64,000 nucleotides of DNA, from the NCBI GenBank assembly GCA_921293015.1, contig OV121087.1:1686501-1750500 (forward strand). Direction: 5' to 3'. Below the pieces are notes generated by a model. It worked only from the letters and a program-made list of their open reading frames with translations. It made no database searches and had not been told where the DNA came from. The first letter of the stretch is position 1, and every line of letters begins with the position of its first letter. The position numbers and the translations under genes are program-made. Positions 1 through 11,700 of this stretch are shown here, piece by piece. The stretch is from Phorcus lineatus (taxonomy: Eukaryota > Mollusca > Gastropoda > Trochida > Trochidae).

Positions 1-2758
1 TAACTTTTTGTAAAAAGGTAACAATCTTTCAAACATTTCCGTCACAAATAAATGTTTTTAGAGAGTGGCCGGTGTAACTTGTTCCAGAATTTGTAAAGTT
101 TACCTTGGAATCTCATGCCTAAAATAACAGGTTTCGTCTTCGTTGAAGTATTTGGGTCCAAAGGTCAATGAACCTATAGTTCTCTTTGCAGTGAGAAAAG
201 ATCAAAATATTGCCTGTTTTGAGGTTATGAATAGGTTTATATACCTTTCCCTTCCTGAAAAAAACTAGATGAGCGTTTGAACACAGCCAAAGGAGAAGAG
301 CCCAACACTGAGGGTTTCAGGAAGAATTACAAATTTAAGAGAGCAAAAAATTGTCAAGCACTAATATTAGTTTGAGATAATTTAGATCATCAGGCCTTAT
401 ACTGACCAGACTGGCATATGGCATTGCCCTTTCTTGTCAGTAAACTTTTCACTATTTTGTCCTCTCAAAACCATCTGAACACCCCATACCATGGGTCACA
501 AGTTTTGATTTTAAAGGTACCTTTTGCTTTTAATAATGGAGGAAAAGCATTAGGATTATGACATTTTGTGTAAACTTACCATGACCATGAATTTATTATT
601 TCATGATGGGTGTTGATTCACTTTATATTTTGAATATAATTGCTTTGTCTTCAACTTAAGAGAATGACTCATGATAGCCTGGGGAACAACAGAGTCATGG
701 CGCTTATTTTAAGTTTTGAGTTGACTCCAGTTCTAAAGGACAAACAAATATTTGTTCAAATCAAAATTTATTCAATGTAGAATATGGCTACTGTACAGGC
801 AGTTTCAACAAACACCTCTATACAATTCATACACGCTCAATCTGTCACGGAGGACTTATACATGTCTTGTAATAAATATGTTCACATACATTCAATAATA
901 TGTACAAAATTACAAACTCTGCATCATTCTAGTGGTGCATGTCATTTTACTCACACTTTTAATGTTTATATTCATTCACTATTCAGACTGCATAGATATC
1001 TTTCATTCTATTACTCAAGAAGAGTTAGGATTTGAAATTTTGTATGTGGTTAAGAAATGATATGAAAAAGGGTATTCCTGATAAAAGGCTAACAAATTTG
1101 TTAAAAAAGTAGAGGCAAGAAATAACCAAGAGCTCATAACAACTTAGGGAAAATTCATATCTCTTAAAAGAATGCTACAATTTATCTAAAACTAAAGAAA
1201 AACTAAATTGAGATTTATGTTTTTCTGCAATGACATAAACTATTGTATTTGAAATCATACTATATCAAGTTCAACACAACTGAAACGTGATCATATATAT
1301 AGTTTCAATGGGTACGCATAAGAAAACCTGGTATTTTTCTCAGATTTCTTTCGGTCATGCTGGCAGGTATGTGTTGATAAAAATAGCGGCTATATAGGTT
1401 TCTGGATGTTGAACTTGCACGGACTAGTGTCATTTTCAGTACCCATTAAATTGCATCATTTTCTTTAAGTCAAAGAAATAATCAATCCATCGGTTTGTGA
1501 AAAACAATCAGTCAGATTTGATACATTTAATCAAACTACATAATCAGTTTATCACAGGAACTTGTGTGTCTCCTGTAGTTCATTAACGGCTTATTAGTTT
1601 TAATGAGCTCTTGCTCTGGCAGTTGAAATTCCTTATATGATGTGTTTTGATGAGATCTTTATTATGCATTCTATGCAGCAACGAGGCATGATATTTTAAA
1701 GTCTATTAGACTATAATCTTTCATGTATAATGATAGAGCAATAGTGACAAATTACAGTCAGAGTAATAAGTCAAATAAATATTTCTAATGGTTTTGAAAA
1801 GAATATTCTAAAACAGTTGCATAATCTACAGTGCTTTATGACTAGTTGAAAATCTAGAATGTACTTATCAAAAGAAACTTGAAGTGTTTTTCAAACTATA
1901 AAATCGGATGATAACTGATGGAATTACAAAAATACTGTTTTGATATCAGAACACACAAATGAAAGTGAAGTCTCAAGTTTGTATTAACTACTGGGTTATA
2001 TAGCAATTACTGTAACACTTTTGACTTGATACATATCATGTCAGTATATCTGGTACCAAAGTCTTCAGACAACAAAAGCAGGGCTTGTTATTGTAACAGA
2101 AGTTCATTTGATCTGTAAGGAATAAGGGCAAACCATGGCAGTATCCCTGAGATAACGATTCAAAGGAGCCCCTAAAGGAATGCTCGACGAACCTTCAAAA
2201 CCTGATTGCTACAAACCCATTTATATCACTGGCACTGACTCAGATGAAAGGGGAAGCATATAAGTCACCACAACTGTGAAAAGACAAGTTGAAGTTACAT
2301 AATCCTTAATTGAAAATTTAAATGTTACACATTTTTAAACACCCCTTATCCCTTATTGTTCCCAAAATAAATATTTCTCTTCTAGCCCCATTAGTTAATT
2401 ACTTATTTCAAACGAATAAATTCATTAAACACTGACCTTTCAACTCAATCACTTCATTCTCTTTGTATACAGTGATTCACATGATGTTGTATCTAGATCA
2501 TTAAGTAAACTCAATTCTTTACAAATATGTCTAATTCAAATCTGAATTATCTCCCCTGTTTGCCCCATTATTGCCATGTACTCTGGCCCATGATTACAAG
2601 TTCTCCTGCATGAAAACATCATAACGATCTTGCAGCTTCCTTTTTCAAATACTCCAAGCTCTACAGAGTCCAGTTGTTTCTATTGACACCATACATAACG
2701 CTGTCGGAAACCCTTCTCTCCCTCATAAATGTAAGTCCATCAAGAGTTATCCCCTTGT
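1..2758. other. Non-coding flank, includes ETFDH 3' UTR
   Basis: No supported coding sequence. The part next to 2759 should be the 3' untranslated region of the minus-strand ETFDH gene. The nearest clear minus-strand AATAAA (plus-strand tttatt) that I found is at 1658-1663, which would give a 3' UTR of about 1.1 kb; this is only a candidate. Short open frames here have no recognisable protein features. Confidence 0.5.
1658..1663 (-). terminator. Candidate polyadenylation signal for ETFDH
   Basis: Plus-strand tttatt reads AATAAA on the minus strand, about 1.1 kb past the ETFDH stop. It is the first canonical hexamer I found downstream, but such hexamers are common in AT-rich DNA. Confidence 0.25.
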
Positions 2759-5700
2759 CTACATTCCATTGTAAGCTGGTCCCTCCCCTCCCTGTGGACA
2801 CACCCAGTTGATGTTCTGCGAGGGGTCCTTGATATCACAGGTCTTGCAGTGGATACAGTTCTGAGCGTTGATCTGGAGTCGCATCCCCTGTCCGTCCTCC
2901 GTCTCCACGTACTCATACACGCCTGAAGATGAAGCAATCGTCATAATAATACTAGATCAACCATCAATGAACAAAAAGCCTTCCTTTGATTTATGAACAT
3001 GAGAGTTGTGTTGAGTTGACTTCCTTTTTGGTGTTTCACATTACGCAACTTGATTGTTGACAATACTATTATTGAAAAATAATGATAATTCACATCAACT
3101 ATGATGGTATATAATCAAACTTAAAAATGGAATCAAGCTTCTCTTTCCACTCTACCAGTGATGTCACAACTTGACCAACTCAGTAAATCAGGGATTTCTT
3201 TCTGTGTGGTCTCATTGTTTGGTTTGTAAATAGGACATAAAAGTCAACAAACAAAATGCAGGCACAAACTTCTGGTAGTTCTCAAATGAAGAGTTTAAAT
3301 AACCCATTCAACCTTTTAGTCATACATTTATTATTTCTTTTCATAGGAAATATCAAAATCTGAAATTTAAAAGAATGTTCTTGCTACAAAATGATATAAA
3401 AAATTCCAATTCTAAAAAAAAATTTAATAATGTACAACAGAGTTTGCCTTGAAGCCTTCGCAATCAACATAAAATCTAATAAAATGGTTTTATTTTTATT
3501 AGCAGTGACAATTATCACCTGAGAGCACTCTTCAATAAACAACCTTTGAAAGAATGTGTATAACCATTTTAACCCCTCACCTGCAGGACAGAATCTCTGT
3601 TCTGGCCCATCAAATACAGCAAGGTTTCTTTCTACAGGGACGGAGTCATCCTTCAGTGTGAGATGGGCAGGTTGATCGTGGTCATGGTTAGTGCCGGTCA
3701 GGGCTACAGATGTCAACAGGTCGAAGCTCACCACTCCATCTGGCCTCGGGTACTCAATAGGTGTGCACTCGGAGGCTGGCTTCAGTTGGTCGTGGTCGGC
3801 ACCTAGAAATAGTAATTGAATATGCATGTATTTGAAAGATACAAGGGATGATGAAAACAAAAATTGGGTAAAAACCTTTCAATTTTTTTTCTTAAGATAA
3901 AATAATTTGGGGATGATAATAATTGGGTATTATTAATTGTTTTCATCTGTGTAAGTATAAAACAGCATGATAAGAATGATATTGTTGTATTTCTGTATAC
4001 GGTCACCCTCCCGTGCAAACCAAATCAAGTTGAATATCATCCATTCCCAAGCAAAAATTAAGTAATATGTTGCATACTTGTCTATCATTGTTTTTCAACT
4101 CAATAAGGTTAAAAGTCCTTACAATATTGACATTTATAAACCCACCTCCATGTTTGAGAGTCCAGGGCTCCTTGCCCCTGCAGATCCAGTAAAATAAGCC
4201 AGTGTACATGATGCCCCCATATATCCCTAGCGCTGTGTTGAAGGAGGGACGCACGTTCCTCACCGCATAGAGCTCCTTCCATACCCAGCTGTCTCGGATA
4301 CGCTGTTCAAAGCACTTGGGATCCAAACCTGTAACATATTCAAGGTTTTTTAAATTTTACTTAATCAAACAATACAATACATATTTCTGTTAAAGGAACT
4401 TTTGCAAAAACAGAATTTCTTTTTTAACTATACATTTATGCATTGACACATCAATAGAACATAGTTTAATAACTTGTATGAATGGCTAACGCAATGATAA
4501 GGCCACACTTTATAAGGTTTCTCCTTCAAGATCTCATCAGCATGAAAATGAAATTGGGTATGTATCAATGAAGTTGCTTTCAGAACTGGAATCAATATCA
4601 TGTGCACCAAGGGAGATATGCAATTGTTGTAGTTTTGGAATAAACAGTTTAATAATTTACCAATGGTTGGAGAGTTGAGATTCTCTTTAAAGATGGTTTC
4701 AAACACAGATTCTGCGGCCACCATACCACTCTTCATGGCGTTGTGTGTTCCTTTGATCTTCGGCACATTCATGAACCCAGGACTGCACCCACTCAAACAC
4801 CCGCCTGGGAAGGTCAACTTTGGCACACACTGAAACCATGCAAGTGGTGAGAAATGTTCAATTTTTTTGGATGAAGTTGAACTATTTGATACAGTTGAAT
4901 GAATAGTTTCTTTTCATCTAAATAATCAACAAAATGGAAACAAGTCCCCTTTTTATTTAATGATACTGAGACATTCTGTTCAGGCACAGCTGTTCTCATT
5001 CTATGTGCATATGAAGTACATAAGAAAGAATCATAAGTATCACACTTACTAAAAACATTACATTCCAGTGCGTCAGAGGAGAGCACTAGCATTTCTCTGT
5101 AAATTGGTTACATGTTACATATGTACAAGTACTTTGAGATAACTTTTTGAGATTTAAAAAAAAAATTTGCTAGTTTAATTGACAAAATAGCGCTTTTTGG
5201 CTTGTAAGTTTTCAAGCATATTACATACATTTGTCACCTCCTATGATCATTATCATAATGCAACTACATACCTGTATTCCACCCTCGTTCAGAGCTCTGG
5301 CCCCGTAGCTGACTCTCTTCCCATTGCGGAACAGCGGCTCTATGCTTGGGTGGTGCTTGAACCGCTGGAACTCTCTGAACGGACTCAGGTACGGGTTCTG
5401 GTAGTCTAGACCAACCTGAACCAGAGAGTGGGTGTATCAGTGAGATGACCTCACTCGTCAGTAACAAAACTCAATACCAACCGAATGGTTGTTTTTAATT
5501 TCAATGACATAAGATTGTTTGTGTTTAAAAACAAATTATTTTCTGGTTCAACAGTATAGGGTTTTTGATTGGAACATTTTTTATTGTCTTAACACAAGTA
5601 CTTCAGAAATTTTTGACAACTTACCACCATTCCCACAACAACCAAAGGCTGCCCTTCCCCAAGATGGTACAAAAATGTGCCACCATACACATGTTTGTCC

Positions 5701-8700
5701 TGTGAAGAAAATAATCAAGTTTGTAAAGATGCTATTAAAAAGAACCATAGTCTGTAGTTAAACAATTAATAACACTTTTCTTCAATAATTGTCTATAGCA
5801 GAATACTTACAAAAGGCCAGCCAACTGTGTGTTCAACTCTGCCTGGCCGATGCAACTCTTCGGGAACTTCCCACAATTCCTTGAAGCCAATGCCATATGT
5901 CTGAGGCTGACAGTCCTTCCGCAGATCAAACTTATTGTACAGCTGTTTAGCTAGGTGGCCATGGCAACCCTCAGAAAATATTGTTACTTTGGCATGGAGT
6001 TCCATTCCTCTCTCAAAGGTTTCCTGATTAAATAAGACAAGAAATAAGTCATCTGGCAAGCAAGTTTTTCACATGTGCTGAATAATATGGTTTGATGTTG
6101 ATGATATAGATGATCTTTTGCAGAGTTAACATGCTTTTTAAGCAATTTTGTCAGGCGAGAGAATATTTCAGACAGGATGACTGACACAATAAGACAAGCT
6201 CCTGCTCAGAAAAATTAGTACATACCTTGGGAGATCCGTCTTTGTATATTCCTACATCATTTGTGGCTATTCCTTTTACACTACCATCTTCATGAAATAA
6301 TACCTGAAACAGCAAAGTGTATGAAAGTCACGTTTGAAAGGCAGGGCTACATGTGACAGAATATGGAGCAAATCAGATACTACTGGCTCTTATTCTTACC
6401 TCACTGGCTGCATAACCTGGATAAATCTCCACCCCGAGTTCTTCCGCTTGTTCTCCTAACCACCGTACAACGTTACCCAGGCGGACTATGTAGTTCCCAT
6501 GGTTGTTGATAGGCATTCCTGGAATAAGACACATAAGTTGTGTTTGATTCAGCACAAGAGTCATTTTGACACACGCATGCTGATGATTTAGTTCATTCCA
6601 AGAAAATGACGCATTTTTGTTACTAAAAGCACTCAAATCAAATCTCACATATTTCATCATGGGCTTCTAAAAGAGAAAACATAATTTTTTTCATGCTGAC
6701 GAGACATACCCAACAATGCTACGATGTCATGTTTCATTTTTAACATACATGTATTTATCTTTTCATGAAAGTTTATATTTGTATATTGAATGAGAGGCAT
6801 TCATAGAAGCAAAGATATTGCTTGTTTGCCAATCCCATCAGTTTTTCTCTGAATAAATATGTTTACACAATACATGTATTCATATTATTCTTGAAAGTAG
6901 ATCTTCTTCACATTTTCTTTAATTTCAATATTGATCAAATCATATATCCACTAACCTGGCAACACTGGAATAGGAATGCGTTTTGTCTCTGTCAGCAGTG
7001 CGAAGGAGTCTTCAGTGACTGGTGTATGGAATGGAGCCTGCAGGACAACCAAAATCAACATACACCAAAAAAAAATATAAAACAAAAAACAAACATTTCA
7101 TCTAAAATAAGTGCATGTGATCAATAGTTTGAGCGATAAAATCCCTCTTCATTGCAATCCCTGAAGAGTTAGTTTACAAAGTATAACTGATACTCAAATG
7201 TTGTGGTGGCTATCTTAGCAGTTACTGGTGATAAAGAAAATCATGATAAAAAAATCATAATTCTGACCATAAAGGTAGTTTTAGCAACTGGATATAAATA
7301 TAACTGTACCATATCAGATCATCAGGTAGAAAGAGTCTAAATGTTATGTCAAATTAGGAGGAGGGTTGTTGGGGGTCTAGTGTTGACTTGTCTACACAGT
7401 CTAGGGCATATAAGACATGTGAAGGCAAGTGTCCAAAAATGAAGATACAAGACCAAAATTATTCATGAATGCAGCAATAAAAGTATCATAAAAAATTGTT
7501 GCCATGTAGATACATATTGTGAAATATCAAAAATAAAGTACTGATAAACATAAACTTACCCCTCTCTCAAGATAATCCGGGAAGAGCTCACTGATAGCAT
7601 GTGGTTCAACACAGGCTCCTGACAGCGTATGGCCCCCTGTCAACAAACAATTCCATTAGTTATGATGTTAATCATTGCTTTTCCAATAAATTAGTATTTT
7701 TTTTTTATCAAATGAAAAATCAGTCTCTCCCAACAGATGTAGCTCTGTCATAAATTCGTATACAACATTCTTTCCCCAAAGAGGTATCTCTGTCATACAT
7801 TCCTATATAACAAATGTTTCTAGGTCTAGAAATGTAGAGATCTAAATGGATGCAATCAAAGTTAGTTGAGAAATCAGCGACGCCGTTTCAAAAGTTATTA
7901 TTCAAACACCTAAGTTATTTTCATAAGCTTTCCAAAAGCTAAACTTTATTCAAATATGCACCTTGCACTGTGAGTCTTCTTCTATACAGAACACATTTAA
8001 CTCATTTAGCGACTGCATCATTGCCTAGGCCTGTGTGACAATTCATGCATTTGGAGTTTTTATGGCTGAAATATTACCAGGTAGTTTTAGTTGCAATATT
8101 GTCTCACTAGAGCAAATGAAGACATAGGTTTATAGGAATTTATGACGGAGCTACCTGTTGGGAAAGAATGATAAAAAATATTAACTTTACAAATATTTTT
8201 TAAGGGGGCGGGGGTAATTAATTAGTAGAATGGTTTATTCAGAAGTAAATAAGGCCACCGGCCCATATTACAAGTCATGAAACACAATAATACATTGTAT
8301 GGAGCACCAGTATATTTGTGAAGTACAAACGTTTGGCATCTTTACATGATATGAAGAAACTTGGCACGTTTTTTGAGTCCAAGGAAAATATATTTTGCAA
8401 GACAGTTTACAAGAAAGTTATTATCACTTTTACATAATAAAATACATTTCTGTAGAGATGGTGATGTACAATAATAGTATGGAAGAATACTCTGTCTTAA
8501 ATCTGAATAAAAAGGACACTGTAACAGAAAGTGAAATTCAGATTCTTGAGCTGGCACAATACAAAGAGGACACAACCTATCTTCTGGTAGAATATTACAT
8601 TTCCTGCCAACTTCAATCATTAAATTATGATTTGAGCAACGGAACCTGCAAAGAGCAATACGATACACAGAGACATTTATAGATGATAGGTAATTTTCAT

Positions 8701-11700
8701 ACATGTGAAATTCTTTAATCTGCTTATAAAACTTTAACTTCGAATATTGTCCTATATTCTCAATCCACATTTGTTTATCAACATCAATACATCGTTGTTT
8801 GAACATACTACGGAATTCCTTGATATTACTAACACCTTGCACTATCCAAGAGAGACCAAAACCCAAACTGAACAACAGCTTCTTAACTTTAAGAGCCCAG
8901 CAATCTATTCCTTTTTCTGCCAACTTGAATTGATAGAAATAAATATGCTTTAGTATAGCATTATCTTGCTGGTAAAGTAATCTCAACCAAAAGCTTATGA
9001 TCTTAATATGCTGATTTACTTTGAGTGAATGACGACCAAGTTCACCTCTTGCAACGATATTGGGTGTACTCCTCCCGAGATGTAAAATATCCTTAAGGAA
9101 CTTATCATGAACACAATTGATATTAGGTGAGGCATGAAAACCCCAGACGTCACTGCCGTACATCAGAATTGGAAGAACCTTTACATCAAAAATATGGATT
9201 AAGACATGAGGAGATAGATTAACAAAGTTGCGGATCCTTGAACGGAGTATTGATAAAACCTTAATAGCCTGCTCTGACAACGTCTTTTGAGTAATATACC
9301 ACGAACCCGAAGAAGAAAAGTGAACTCCTAAGTACTTATAGGAGGGAACGATATCAACAGGATTGCCATTGAGTGTGAATTTTTCATATCTTCTAAGTCT
9401 GCCACCTTTTCGAAATACAATAACTTTACTTTTGTCAACGTTGATTTTAAGTTGCCATTTGTCACAGTAAGCTGATAGCTTATCAATTCTTTTTTGGAGG
9501 CCACTGACCGTACTATCAAACATGGCAATATCATCAGCAAACAGTAAAATAAAAAGTTCCATCAGATCAATATCAATACATCTTTGGTTATCTATAGATA
9601 GATAATCAACGATATCATTTATAAAGAAAGAGAAAAGAAAGGGTGATAATTGACAACCTTGTCTAACTCCAAATAAACATTCAAAGAAAACAGTATTGCC
9701 GCCATCTAGAGAAACACAAGCCTTGACATTACTGTACATATTATTAAGTAGACGAAACATTTTCCCTTTAACATTTCCTATCCAAAGTTTGTAGAACAAA
9801 CCCTGCCTTAAAACAGAATCAAAAGCTGATTTTAAATCAATGAAGACACAATATAGTCTACCCTTATGAAGAGATAAGTACTTAGAAATAATAGTATCTA
9901 GGATAAAGATATTATCAATAGTTTGATACCCTTTACGAAAACCTGCTTGCTCAGCTGCGAAAAACTTTTCTTCTACAGCCAATCTATTCAGTCTACCACT
10001 TAGAACCTTGGCAAATATCTTACCACTAACCTCCAGTAACGTAATTGGCCTATAATTAGCAGGATCATTAATACTCCCCTTCTTGTGTATAGGCAAAATA
10101 ACTCCAAGTGTCCACTCCTGTGGATAGTTTCCGGATGACAAAATGCAATTAAATAATGCCACTAGCATATCTATACAAAATGAAGGTGCTTTCTTAAAGA
10201 ACTCAACAGGAATACCACTTAGTCCTGGTGCCTTACCAGTCTGCATACCATCAATTGCACAACGCACTTCCTCAAACGTAATATTCAAATCTAAGTCTGA
10301 TTCAACAGATGTAGCTTCAACCAAACTGTCACCAATACAGTTAACAAAATCAGAGACATAATCATAAAACTCAACCTCTGCTTCACAAACATTTGTTCCT
10401 TGAAATAATGAATGGAAATGTAAAACCCATGCCTCGGGTGTAATATTATTTTTGTTTACATATCGTCTGGTCTTAATACATGACCAAAAAAGTCGACTGT
10501 TTTTTTGTAACAAAGCATCATTTAATTTGTTTGACATCATTTCTCGAGCACACGCGGATTTCTGTTTGCATAAGTCTTTATATAATGATCTTGCTGAAAT
10601 GTACTGTTGTCTCAAAGAGTCACTGTTGCAAGCATGGACTGCACGTAATAAGCGCCTTGCCCTCGTGCGAGCTGTCCGGCATGCGTGATCAAACCAGTTA
10701 TCTCCCTTGCGTGGTGCATTCCGTGCGCTGGCATTCTTCTGAAATTTGTTAGCACATGTTAACAACAGATTACCAAAATGTTCAACCGCAAGGTCTATCT
10801 TTCCAAAGCTCAAATAATGATAAAATATATTGCGGTCACTATCAGGAATGACGTTCCAATTATTAATGTAGTCTCTTTCGAGTTCATCTTTCCAGACATA
10901 GCGTTGTTGTTTCGACAGTTTGTTGGCAGCTTGATTGACAGCTTCGTTATTCATTTCAAGTTTATAGGTCACTGGTACGTGTGATGATTCGATCTGATCA
11001 TCAACCTTAAAGTCACATAGCATGTACATTGTGGCGGCAGAACAAAGAACATAGTCCACGACACTGTATCCCTTGTTGGCGAAACATGTAATTTTGCCGA
11101 TGCCAGCATCTTTGAAGAGTCTACCATTACAAATACGAAGACCGGTTTGTTTACAAAGTTCAAATAGTGCATGTCCACGTTTGTTTACAGTTTTATCTTG
11201 TGATTTACGAGTGGTTACACTGTCATCAGAAATATAATCGAGTTCACTGTCAATAGGTAAGTATATAGGATCGTCATTTACAATATAGTCCTTCAGAGAC
11301 CCGTCGCCAGTGCGGGCATTCAAATCTCCTTGCACAATAATATTACATTCTGGATTAGTGATTATGAACTCATTTACATCATGTTCAATGATTTCAAACA
11401 ATGGCTCATTAGCAAACTCACTAGAACCCTCTGGGGAGAAATACATAGTACACAACAATACATTTTGATCTCTAAATCTAACATGTAACCACATAATATC
11501 TTTACATGAACTAGGTAATAACTTGACATATTGCGCGATAGAGTCTCTAACCAGTATTACTATACCTCCAGAGTTCCTAATAGCACGATCCGATTTCTGT
11601 CTCGAGCTACTGAAGACAGTATATCCAGGAATAGATATCACATCGCAGTCACAGATCCAGGTTTCCACCAGAGAAACGATATCAAACAATGACACATAGT

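Noticed and set aside
3384-3860. A 158-residue minus-strand frame
   Set aside because: It is ETFDH exon 13 with intron read-through on both sides, not a separate gene.
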